This document shows, one piece after another, positions 47,619 to 58,850 of a stretch of DNA of 64,000 nucleotides; positions within the stretch are counted from its first letter, which is position 1; the number at the start of each line of letters is the position of its first letter. The notes under the pieces are model-generated. The model saw nothing but the letters and a program-made list of their open reading frames with translations, searched no databases and was not told the DNA's origin. A program made the translations under genes and the position numbers. This DNA comes from Daucus carota subsp. sativus (Eukaryota > Streptophyta > Magnoliopsida > Apiales > Apiaceae). The stretch is taken from assembly GCF_001625215.2 (NCBI RefSeq), contig NC_030389.2:37933454-37997453 (forward strand). Reading direction: 5' to 3'.

Positions 47619-48889
47619 TACAGCAATGCACAACAGGAAAATTAATTCTAAAACCGCCAAAATGCAGTCGAATTATCTACCAGGCTGTAGAATTCGAGCA
47701 CGGGCCAGGGTGCACTAGAAGTCTCTACACAAAAGTTGCACCCTTATTTGTGAGCTATGAACTGGACTGAAAACAAAAAGTTGTAGGATCAAATCATGAG
47801 CCACTAAGAGTCATGGGATTTGAGTGAAGATGCATCTGGTCTTATAAATAAGTGCAGAAATGTAGTGGAGTATTTAATGCTACAGAATGAGACATGAAGC
47901 TTGCTGAATATATGTTGTAAATTCTTGAAAAAACAGTTGTTTGGTTAAAAGATAAGAGGCATTGAATACGTGCCTATATATCTGGCCATTCAGTGGAGAA
48001 AGATTGCTTGATAGCCAATTTACTTATTTATGCATTCCTAACAAAAAAGTTAAATACTGGTAAAAGATAGTCACAATAGAAAATGCCGTGATCAAAATAA
48101 AGCCTTCCATCAACATAAACTTAATGCAAGCCTGGAATGAAGCACCATTTGAATTCTCCACGTCTGTTTCTTTCAAGAACTCAGCTACATAACTCTAACT
48201 TTTAAAATACGTTGTGTTAGGAGAAAAAACTTAAGATTTTAGGTAAAATCATATGAAATTCTTCGCTAAAATGATGACTTATAATTCAAATTTAGTTAAA
48301 ATGTTAATCACTCGAAAAAGTATCACTTAGCAAATTCTATTTGTTTTATAAGTTTGAATAATTTTCCGACTTATTACATAAATATACATGTTTTAGTTTG
48401 AATCAGAAATTATTTTAAGTCTCGGCGCTGTACTGAGAACATTTTACAAAAGGGACAGTGGAAATTAAGTATCTTAGATTTTGGAGGGTCAATGAACTCT
48501 GTATCCATACAAAATCAGATGCTGTCTGGTGCTGAGAAGGTAGCAAGTGATGGAATTAAATGTTTTTATAATAATATGTTATGTGTTTGGTTTGTGAATA
48601 TAAGAAGAGCAACTGGGCAAACAGTTCAGCTGACAGTATTAAAGATCAACTGTTTTGTGCTTAATATCTCTTCTTTGTATGAGGTGTTTGGACACAGACC
48701 ACTGATAGCAAATCTCTGATGAAGTTACGCGTTTCTGCCCTGTTTTCCAGTGGCAATGCCCTGTTTTTGGTCCTGTTGGAAAGCGATTGAGTCGAGCCTT
48801 AAAAGTGATTATTTTGTCTAAAGAAAAGATAAACATGTTGTTAACAAGAGATCGATGGTTCAGTGAGTGAACTGTAAGTAAAGGCCGCG
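47619..48889. other. Upstream region of the GDSL gene
   Basis: Promoter and intergenic DNA. A TTATAAATA-like motif near 47840 is about 220 bp upstream and is a weak TATA candidate. No gene seen. Confidence 0.35.
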
Positions 48890-49195
48890 CCGCCAAACAT
48901 GAACTCTGATACCATGTTGAGAACCCGTCCGTCTAAAATCTTAAGGCGTCAGGAGAAGGCCCCAAATGAATCTTTTGCGGATATGTAAAAATTAGTGAGC
49001 TAAGTTAAATTTAACAGTAATCAAAGAGCTACAGTGCTGTAATAATAATGCAGTGGACAGATCACAGAAGAATAGTACAGTAACAGGACTACAAGAGGCA
49101 GGGCAGGAACAGCTTCTGATTTGAGTTTGTATAAATGAAGTACATAAACAATGGAGTATTTTCAACTGCCACCCAACTTGATGACTAGAATTCAA
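48890..49195 (-). mobile_element. Fossil LTR/primer-site scrap, probably Copia-type
   Basis: On the minus strand a TGGTATCAGAGTTC primer site, complementary to the initiator-Met tRNA end, directly follows a sequence ending CTCAACA. This is the junction of a 5' LTR and internal region. The LTR side extends to the right with no clear far end, and little of the element remains to the left. It is clearly broken. It cannot be dated because no partner LTR is seen. The Copia assignment rests only on the primer site. Confidence 0.4.
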
Positions 49196-49490
49196 AATAT
49201 ATTAAATAAATAAATAAGCCAAAAGAATTGCAGAATCCCGGCAATTCAATGCACAAACAAATCTACTTAATAATTTATCATGCATTGGCTTGGAAAAAAC
49301 TTTTCAGACTGCATGTGTACATAAATAGCTATTGACTATTGAAAATGTTGTAGGCTGCTACTGCTAAGAAATCTGCTGCTACAGCTATTGAAAATGTAGT
49401 AGATTCTAGCAGCCCTTTCTGTTTGTCACTATAGCTTATTCAGATCAGATTGTTGCTAGGGCAGTGATATTGGCAGTGCAACCTAAAAAT

Positions 49491-49709
49491 TACTCCCTCC
49501 GTCTCACCGAACTGTATACGCTTGAGATGAAGGGTTCGACACGTATTTTAAGATTCTTATAAAATATAATTTCATAAATTACTTTTGAATAAAAATTTAA
49601 TTCAGAAACAATTTTTTTTCAAAATAACTTACAGAACTGTATTATATAAAAATGTTAAAATACGTGTGAGATAATGTAAAGAACTGAAATGAGTGAGATA
49701 TAGAGAGTA
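49491..49709. mobile_element. Stowaway-type MITE (219 bp)
   Basis: TACTCCCTCCGTCTCACCGA at the left and GAGTGAGATATAGAGAGTA at the right, with inner inverted arms (ACACGTATTTTAAGATT and TGTTAAAATACGTGTG). The right terminus is worn. Confidence 0.8.
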
Positions 49710-51074
49710 GTGATTTTTTAAGATTGACACGACTTCCAAAATATCTCTTCAGCAAATATTCATACCTATTATTTTTAATATCCTGATTCCATCACTAGCC
49801 CAAGCTCGAGATTGAAAGGGAGGAAAGTTCAAAATTGTCAAGATGACAGAATGCATGACCAGCAACCTGGCTTCATCAAGTAAATAGATGTGTGCTGGAG
49901 AAAAGAGGTTAGCAAGATGGAGTTGCAGACTCATTAAGGAGAGATGGGCTGTAGATTCACACATACTGGATCAGTTTAGTTAGGTCGTAGACCATATCTC
50001 CAACATTATGGCTCTGCAAGATTCAACTTAATTTTTCCACTCTTTCTTGTTTTTGACACATGTTACTTGTTATCACATATAATATCTGCATATCTAACTT
50101 ATCTTCACTGAACTCTTCATCATTCTTGCTTGTTTTGTATGATTCCCTGCCTCTCTACAGCACAAAAAAGGTTCTTTTTTTATTTGTTTGTTCATTAATA
50201 GAAAAAATTTAAATACCATTTCTATCTTTTTTTTGTTTGTTTTAATGTAGAGCAGTTGAGTGTCTACGTCTTCTCACGCCAGTGCATAATTTCTCTCATA
50301 TAAACCAGTGATATCCCTCATCACTTTTATGTCGAGAGTTTTGAGTTTTTGAATGATATAATAGATAATTTGTTACGTAGTAATTATCTATAGAGAACCA
50401 TTCCCTCTAAAACGGTGTTAGAGGATGCCCCTTTATGGATCCTATGACCTATATTTATATTTCAACATTATCTCTCGAGTGGGATAATTACAAATTTAAG
50501 ATTGTATCCGTAAATAAGTTAATTCTGAGACGGTTTAAAATGTACTGAGATTCAACAAAAACGAACATATAAAGTTTTACTTCATATAGATAGGTAAAAC
50601 AAGTCATTTAGGATCATATTCGGATTTGTAAGTCGTTTTTGTATCATTTTTGGGTTCATTTAAATAATTTTTGCCGCGAACCGGACCAAACTTTGAATCA
50701 TATTTTGGTCGTGTCTAGACTCCAGTAGCATTAGTTTTCTGTTGGTTGTTTTGGCTTGTGCCACATTTGCTGGGTATTAAAAAAACCAGAAATTCAATTA
50801 AAACAAAACCTCAATTTGTCTCAAAGTGGAAATTACAAGTATAATTAGGTGTCTTAATGAAGATGAAAACATGTTAACAGCCACACAATTATTGTTGGAA
50901 GTCCTAATTTCTCTAGGTCTGCATGTCCTAACTGAATTTCCCGCCCTAATTTTGCAACATGTAAAAAAACAAAAATATAAAACTAACTTTTCAACCTCAC
51001 ATTCTTTGATTGGCCTTGCCATTCCATTTCCTCATACAATACTATTAACAATTTCATCTCACCCCCATAACAAA
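49710..51074. other. Intergenic region and pectinesterase-like gene promoter
   Basis: No gene recognised. The last 60 bp before 51075 (CATCTCACCCCCATAAC) look like a short leader, and no clean TATA box was picked out. Confidence 0.4.
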
Positions 51075-52671
51075 ATGCCTTCATCTTCTCATCAATCTGG
51101 ACCGATACCTTGTCTCACACTATACGTGCTTGTTGCATTAACATTTATCTCGTCATTAGATGTTGTCCATTGTGGCTCGTCAAAGCAGAAACCAAATGTT
51201 GTTGATGCTCATCTCTTGACAGAAAAAATTCACTCCAACCGAACAATTAAGGTTTGCCAGGACGGGAAAGGGGAATTCACTTCGATTCAAGCTGCAATTG
51301 ATTCCATTCCTGAAGGAAATAAAGATTGGGTGACGGTTCATGTCAGGAAAGGCGTTTACAGGTATTAATAAACAATTTTCGCGTAATCAGGATTACAGGG
51401 AGTATTATTATCACGGTTATTATTGTCATTGTTTTTTCTTCAAAGTGAGGATCGGAAATGAGTTCATTGAAACACTGAATATACGACTTTATCAGGCTGT
51501 CTCCTGATACGTGAATAATGTGTTCAGGGAAAAGGTGACAATACCACCTAAGAAACCATTCATATATATAAGAGGGAATGGAAAAGGAAGAACGGCCATT
51601 GCTTGGTCGCAGAGCTCTACTAATAACACTGAATCCGCCACTCTCAAAATTCAAGCTCCAAATGTCGTCGTGTTTGGTCTCAGTATTAAGGTCTGGTATT
51701 CATTTTCTCTTAATTAATAAATCCACTTTTATTGTAAAATTGTGTTTTAATACTTTAACGACGAGGCCTATTTGTGATAAAGATTATGAATTGATGTGGT
51801 TTTGAAGAATGAAGCCCCTACCGGGATCCCATTTTCATCCCAAAATCAATCAGTGGCAGTGCTCGCGGGAGCAGACATGATTGCTTTCTACCACTGTGCA
51901 TTTTTCAGCACCCATAACACACTTTTCGACTACAAAGGCAGGCATTACTATGATACTTGTTACATTCAAGGCTCAATTGACTTCATTTTTGGGCGTGCTC
52001 GGTCCCTTTACCATGTAAGTACATTACAATCCTTTGTAATTCCAACATTCTGGATCCTAATTTTGGCTCATTTACGCGAATAACATGTGTTCTGTGATGC
52101 AGATGTGTGAGATATTTGTGATTGAAGACAAAAAGGTAGAGATCCATGGGTCAATAACAGCGCAAAGCAGGGAATCACTGAAGGAAAACAGTGGCTTTGT
52201 GTTTCAGTATGGAAGGGTTTATGGAATGGGGCATGTGTACTTGGGGAGAGCTAAAGGAGCATTCTCTAGAGTTGTGTTTGCAAATTCTTATTTGTCAAAT
52301 ACCATTGTTCCCGAGGGCTGGAGCCTCTGGAGATACGACGATGGTGGAACTCAGTAAGTACTTTTATTTCATATCTTGAGTTAGCTTGAGTTTAGACTTG
52401 TTTCATTTAAAGGCTGAATTGTTCACACGCGTTTGCAAAGTTCATGCGTTTGATCCTTGCTTAGGCAGATTGATTTCCTCTTTCTCTGACGGGGAAAATA
52501 TTGTGAAATAAATGCAGGGACTTGTTCCAAGCGGAGTACAAGTGTCATGGACCAGGAGCAACAACAGAAAAGAGAGCTAACTGGTCTAAACAGCTTACTG
52601 AAAAAGAAGTTGGCGCCTTCTTGACAATCGATTACATTGATGGAAAGGAGTGGTTGCCTGCTTGGATTTGA
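51075..52671 (+). CDS. Pectinesterase-like protein with degenerate catalytic motifs
   Basis: Five exons, 51075-51361, 51528-51690, 51808-52014, 52103-52353 and 52518-52671, give 353 residues. Residues 1-33 are a secretion signal, and the CE8 beta-helix follows directly, so this is a type II form without an inhibitor-like pro-region. The family removes methyl esters from cell-wall homogalacturonan. Conserved blocks are FTSIQAAIDSIPEGN, KGVYREKV, QSVAVLAG, GSIDFIFG and YLGRAKGAFSRVV. The active site is altered. The usual QDTL is HNTL (His186, Asn187), so the catalytic acid Asp and a neighbouring Gln are lost. The usual LGR(P/A)W is LGRAK, losing the Trp (Lys270). Asp208 of DFIFG and Arg268 remain. 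It is therefore probably weak or inactive as an esterase, though intact as a gene. I believe a few plant relatives share such changes, which would make this a conserved pseudoenzyme subgroup. Confidence 0.9.
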
Positions 52672-53026
52672 ATCTGCATTATCTCGCATGCTACTGTGCT
52701 GCTAACAGTCCCTCTTACCCTGCATCAGCAAAACACCATTCAGAAAGCACCGAGTCCCGGGAGAATTATCTGATTTGATACACAGGTCTAACCATATGAT
52801 AATTGTATATTATCTTGTATCAGAAACTTCATGTACTGGAATAAAAGTATATATCAAGGTTTCATAATTTTAGTGTTGTACCTTAAATTACTGAAATCCT
52901 GAATTTCTGTGAGAATGAGGTCTAATAATTAGCTGATTAGTACTATCATTTGATCTTGGTCCTATCACCAAAGAGGTAAATTGTGAAAAAACAAGCAAAA
53001 CCCTAGATTTCTGAAGTCAACTACAT
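52672..53026. other. 3' region of the pectinesterase-like gene
   Basis: Probable 3' UTR with AATAAA-like GGAATAAAAG at about 52838; nothing else recognised. Confidence 0.5.
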
Positions 53027-53603
53027 ACCAGTTACATGTGTAAAATTGTATTGATCGCGGATCGTGTAATCCACAGTAAGACCTTGAGCAGTTGGCTTGC
53101 CTAGAAGTGGAGCTGTAGAGGTAATAGTGTCAAGCACAAAATATGTCAGAACCCTCTCATAAATCGACTTGAACAACTCTCTGCAAACTAATTAATTTGT
53201 TGTGACGATATGGGTCATCGGACAGGTACATATTTCTGGCAAAGCAGAGATTATATCTGCTGGCATGTAGATGTCCTCTGGTACGTGATATTTCATTCAG
53301 AGACTATTTGTATGCATCATTTCTTCCAGGGTGTTATCCGTTCACTGTTGGTGCGTTCTGCTTCGAATCCTCTTAACAATTGTTAAAATGTTGGCCTTGA
53401 CAAACGATTAAATGATCATTTCAGCTCAATGCAGTTCTAAAACAATATTTTCTCACATGCATAAATCTCCCAGTATCACCAGTACAGCTGGATAGATAAC
53501 AATTAGCAGGAACAAAATTGAGAATCTCATCATGTATAAAGTTTTTAACACGATCACAGATGCGTTGTACTTGAACAGACTTAGATGTGGAACATTCATA
53601 CAC
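53027..53603 (-). pseudogene. Unrecognised coding-like stretch, probable gene remnant
   Basis: The minus strand between 53190 and 53027 is open for about 53 codons (ELFKSIYERVLTYFVLDTIT, then APLLGKPTAQGLTVDYTIRD). It lies between a good acceptor (TTTGCAG) and a good donor (GTATGTAG), like a true internal exon. Just upstream on the same strand, other frames read DIYMPADIISALPEICTC or, one frame over, NMYLSDDPYRHNK. At 53603-53421 there is another open stretch (VQVQRICDRVKNFIHDEILN). No protein family was recognised and no continuous frame joins the pieces. It could be a decayed host gene, a real gene whose neighbouring exons were missed, or transposon coding debris. Confidence 0.3.
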
Positions 53604-53986
53604 ACAAAGTTCTTCATATTAGATAGTTAACATACTGATGTTATATGCTTACATGCGCTCAGAGTTAAACATTCACACAACGGAAAATTTGAGTAGCCTT
53701 ATTGAACAACATACATAAAATATACTTAATAAGTCGGGGTCTAAGAAACAGAGCTGTGATCTTTTAGCGACAGCATCTTAGGTACTTGTTCTTGTTCACG
53801 TCATCTTTGAGTCAGAAATAAGCCGGCTAGCTGGGATGGCAACTTAGTCTGTGGAAATGGTAACTGCTAAAATACACGAAAACAAAACCTCAATTAGCAA
53901 ATGTCTCAGTTGCTTCAGATGAGAAATAATTAACAGTGAAGATTCAGTAAAATTTTAAAGAGGAAATGCTGTATACACCAACCTAG

Positions 53987-56900
53987 TCAACATTGATGCT
54001 CCCAGTTCTTACTCATGGGTAGATCAAGGGTAATTGTGAAATAGCATACGTTGGACTCTTTCGTGTACTCAACACGACCATTCATCTGACTTAATATTTT
54101 CCTGCAAGTACTTAATCCCAAACCTTCCGGAGTCACCCATCCACTCATATGAAACATCTCCTGGATCAGTTCCTGAGGGAGGCCTTCCCCGCAGCACCCA
54201 ATCCTTCATATAGTAAACGTTGATCAATAGTAACTTGAATGATCTAATGGTTTCATATGAGAAATGGAAAATTACATTAACTTCTTTTAGCCATTACTTT
54301 GTTCAGTGAATTTCAATGCTAAGTTAATATGATCAAGAACAGCAGCTCCTTAAATGTAAGTTAATGAATTAGTTGCCCTCTGAAAAACTTTGCTCTGTAA
54401 ATCTAATGCCGCTAGTAGATATAATCACTGCTATATAAAATAAACATCCGACACCAGGCGGGTTTTATCCAATACTACAAATGTATAGATAATTTAAAAC
54501 AAGTAACTAGACATTATTGTCACTAATTTAATATTTGAAAGTATGTGGAAATGTCGAAGCATACCTGAATTCAAAAGGAAGGTTAGTAGTATCACCAGAA
54601 ATCTGCTGCATAATGGGTTGAAGTTGAAAATCAACCCACCCTTCCGGGACATGGTTTACCATACTTGACAAAAATGTTGTTAACACCTGCTGAACTCTTG
54701 CTTCATCACCATAAACAATCAGCCTTCTAATTTCTTCAGGAATGTTATGTATAAGCTGCACATCTCTTCCCTTCAGCAACAACGTTACTTGGCTAATAAC
54801 AACATTTATCACATTTCCGAGCAGGAAGTCTGTCTTGTCAAACTTGAATAACCTAGCACAGAGAAAGAACAAGCAAATACAATATATAGTAATATCTGTA
54901 AAATAGTTTCTTGCTAGTTAATAATGTTATGTATAATTCAGAAGATTAGAAAATTATGACTCCAGTCCTATGTATGCTTGATTGTGCAAACTAAACATAA
55001 TATATTGGTTAAATTTTAATAGTTAGCAACTCATCATAAACAACGAAACCTTATAGAAACTCACCCTTTATCAAGGATGTCCTGATCAACATCTGTTATG
55101 ATCTGTGTAATCTGTTTCACACAAGCAGTCCTTATTTGGAGATATCGCTTTTGCTCTTCAGTTAGTCCGCTGCCTTCCAAGTCTGAATTAGTAGTGCATA
55201 TACCACTCAAAGGATTTTTTAGTTCTTCGCATATATAACTCAATTTCTGCATACTTTCTAATTCTAGAGCTTGTTTCCTTTCCAATTCGAGATCTTGTTG
55301 CTTTTCCAATTCCAAAGCTTGTTTCATATCAGGACTTGGAATCTGCAAGAAACAAAATGTCCCAATAATCTCACCATTCATATTAACCCTCGTATGTGCA
55401 CTAATCAGAGCTTGTACAATTTCTCCATTGCGGTCAAAGAAAGCAAAGGGGATTGTGTCTGTATTCTGTCCTTCAATTGCATTAAGGATCATAATCATTA
55501 AGTTTGTCATAGCATCTTCGTCTTTTAACTTACAAAAGTTGCCAAAAACCTCCCCTACCAACATCTTTCCTATAACAATATCCCGGCTCCACCCGGTCAT
55601 GTTCTCCATAGCCTTATTCCACTCAGAACAACATGTACTTAAATCTGATCCAAATATTGCAGGGATGAGAGGGTTGGGACTATGCATGATGGCCTGGTAA
55701 TCGCCTTCTAATTTGATAAATTCTCCTAAGAGAACTTTCTGAGGAGTAACATCCTGGCCTACAAAACATACCCCAAATATATTATCACTGTCACCCTTGG
55801 TACAACAAGTATTAACCACAACATGAACAGGCATCTTATCCTCACTGGAACCAAATTTCCTCATTTTTATTTCCACGTTCTTCTCTTCTTCACCTGCATT
55901 GTTTAGATAAAAATATTGAATATTCAATATACATTATGGCAGTTGTTGATCATAAAGGTAAATGGCGAAAAATACAAAATTTTGTAATGAGGATGCCACC
56001 GAGACCAATATTAAGTTAGAGGAGACCATAGCAAAGATTTTAGTTTAATTACAAGCAATGTCTTAAACTAGTTAATCTTACTACACTTTACAAGTAAACT
56101 AAATTTGAACATTATTATCACTTGATCACTGATATACTTCAATTTTAACATTCATTAAGATGTTTGTTCTGCTTCTTGACAAGATTGCAGAACATTATGC
56201 TATTTACATTAGAACATGATATTTTATGTGGTATGCTTAAAAGAATTGTTGAACAAAATACTTTTAAAATCTATATGAATGATTTATATATTATTCGGTA
56301 ATATAGAATGGTATCCCAGTCTCCAACTCAAAATCTAAATCTGACGTGTTAACTTGCATCAAAATATGAGTTGAGTTCTATGGAGACCAATTTTTTTTTA
56401 TTAAAGACCATAGAGACCATATATGTATTGCAAGCATAACATTATAAAATATATTATTATGTAAAACATGTTATGCAATAAAATAATAGTCTCCATATCA
56501 TTTTCTCTTATATATATAAACAATGATTCACGTGAGAATAATTTATCTGCAAGAACAGAACAATAAGAATCTATGTAAACATGAATGTTAATTGATAATC
56601 AAGAAACTTATGATTGGAGACAAATGTAAAAGGCTAATACTTCAACCACCTTGAATATAAATACATAAGATATATAAGAAGAGTACCTTTGAGTGACTGA
56701 GAAACAAGTTTTACAGCAGTCTCTTTGGATTCTTCGTGTACAATTTGGTTAAACAAGGACAATCCTATTGCTCGATCAACTGGTAAGCCTGTCAACTCAG
56801 CAATTTTTGCATTCCAACCATTGATACAACCCTCAGCGTTTACTGAAAATATTGGAGCATTTGCAGTCTCAATAATCCTTCCCATTTCAGCAGCAACAGG

Positions 56901-58778
56901 GTCGAGCTTTTTCTTTCCTTTCAACTCCTCATCTCCAACACGCGCCTGCATATTGTCATTAGGATTGTTATTAGCAACATCTTTCAACAGCTCTTTCAGA
57001 ATGAGTTGCAAAGAATGAATTGCATCTATCTCGGCATCCTCCCAAGGTAAACTTCTAGTCTTAATTACTTCCAGAAATACTTCAAAGGAGGAACGCGGAT
57101 GCATCCTCTTGTCATTGTCCTTGTGATCCGGATTAGATTTTTCACCACCCCATTTAATTTCCTTAATCCTATTGGATCTAAACCAGAAAACATAATCTTT
57201 TGACGTGATACGAGCAACAGCCATGCCACAAACTTCATCACCAAGGGAAGTTGCCTCTGGATACTTTGCCCAAACCAAACTGTCAGTAGTTAAACCTGCT
57301 GACTTCCTATGGCTAGAAAATAACCATTCCACTATATGTTTTATGTGGGCTTCTGTGGGGGTCACACCTAATGAATAGCAACGTCCACCAATATACAGTG
57401 CAGCCCCATCACATTTTACAAGATCCATAATACTTGGGTTTTGAGTTACAATAGCAGCAAGAGAATCACGAACAAGCATTCCACAGAATAGTGTTTGAGT
57501 CCTGAGAACATGTTTTTCTCTAAGTCGTGATAATAACTGCAATTCCCCATTCAGCTGGAATCCAAAAGCTTGCACGATATATTCACAGGCCTGGCGACGT
57601 GGGAATGGAAGGGACCGAGCAGATTTGTGATGGCAAGCGACCAGACCCCATAATTTCTCTTCGTGTTTTTGATGACTTCCAGTGACTTTATCATTAGCAT
57701 GGACGATAACAGCCATCACCAATGTGCCAATTGAACCCATGTTGGCCATGTATTGAGCATGGCAGCCATGGGGAGCCCGAAGGGTTGATCCACCTAAACA
57801 TAAAGGTTTGTCAAGAGATTCATCCTGAATCACAGGGACAAATGTAGCATGGCAATCTACAATCATCCTACTTTTATTTTTTTGAAACAGAAATCTCGCT
57901 GCTTGAGGAATGTCAGTGGCTGGATAATGCAAACCCACATAAGAATCTAAATCTGGTATCTTGCTCTCTGCCACAACCTCACCGTGTTCATCATCGTGAA
58001 ACTTATAAACCATAACTCTGTCATAACCAGTAAATTCCCTCATACAACTAACAACTTTATCACACAGAAGCTGGATATTCCCATGTGGGAGTGATTGCAA
58101 TCTCGTCATTGCATACATGGCAAGCTTCTGTGACTGCAGAACCCCTGCAATAAATAGGGAAGGAGTTTCTGTTTCTAGAGGCTCGAAGTCAATAACATAT
58201 CCCACATCAATTCGGTGCAAAATTGCATAAAAGGGTCTTTTAGAAACGCGGGAATAAACACAAAGTGGGTTTGAAACTTGAGATTGGTGGGACCTAATAG
58301 TGTTCGCTAGCCTTAAAGATTCTTCGGGAGCAAAAAGTGATCTCATATCAACACCCATCATGTTCCCTGATATTTCATTTCCTGAAGTAAAGCCTAGCAT
58401 TTCTGGTGCGTTAACACTAAAAGCAATTACACTGAAATCAGACTCGTTAACGCAAATTAGACAACCAAATGGTTGAATATGACCACCTCGTTGAAGTTTA
58501 TACAAATAAGCACTGATTTGTGATTCAGTAAGGGAAGAAGGAGTGGAGTTATAATAAGGCGAATAATTAGAAGACAGGCCAAACTCTTGAAAGCGTTCAA
58601 ACGCAGTATGAAGACAAGCATCTACACCATGTGGAGAAGCAGCAACTATATCTGAACCTGAAGAGTTAGCTTGAACCTGAGACCTTTGAGCTGGTGGAAC
58701 ACGACTTTGAGCTTGAACCAAAGACAACCCTTCATTTCTTCCGCCAACAAGGAAATCTCTTCTTGAGGCCATGTTCAA
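53987..58778 (-). CDS. PHYB: Phytochrome, B-type red/far-red photoreceptor
   Basis: Four exons, 58778-56687, 55893-55065, 54852-54565 and 54203-53987, the standard phytochrome layout, give 1141 residues (1139 from the second Met). The N-terminal PAS domain begins [18 protein letters not shown]. The GAF domain has the DIP motif ([13 protein letters not shown]) and the bilin-binding Cys339 in [19 protein letters not shown] domain follows with WFRSN and RMHPRSSF. The output half has two PAS domains ([35 protein letters not shown]) and a histidine-kinase-related end without the phospho-accepting His motif. The middle and C-terminal parts match PHYB best. The N-terminus is shorter and unlike the Gly/His-rich start of most PHYB proteins, so a diverged B/E-clade paralogue is possible. 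An octapeptide-like expansion ([24 protein letters not shown]) precedes the kinase-related domain. No damaging change is seen. As in other phytochromes it should move from cytosol to nucleus on red light. Confidence 0.93.
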
Positions 58779-58837
58779 ATTATCAAACTGGTTAAAATCT
58801 TATTCTAGGTATCGGTTTCAACTGAAGACAAAGAGAG

Positions 58838-58850
58838 AACATATATAACA
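58838..58850 (-). promoter_or_regulatory. Possible TATA box of the phytochrome gene
   Basis: The minus strand reads GTTATATATGTTC about 65 bp before the ATG. It would give a very short leader, whereas phytochrome genes often have a long leader with an intron, so it is only a candidate. Confidence 0.3.

Noticed and set aside
50826-51074. Upstream in-frame extension of the pectinesterase-like gene to 50826
   Set aside because: The extra residues would bury the signal peptide; the ATG at 51075 gives a normal secretory start.
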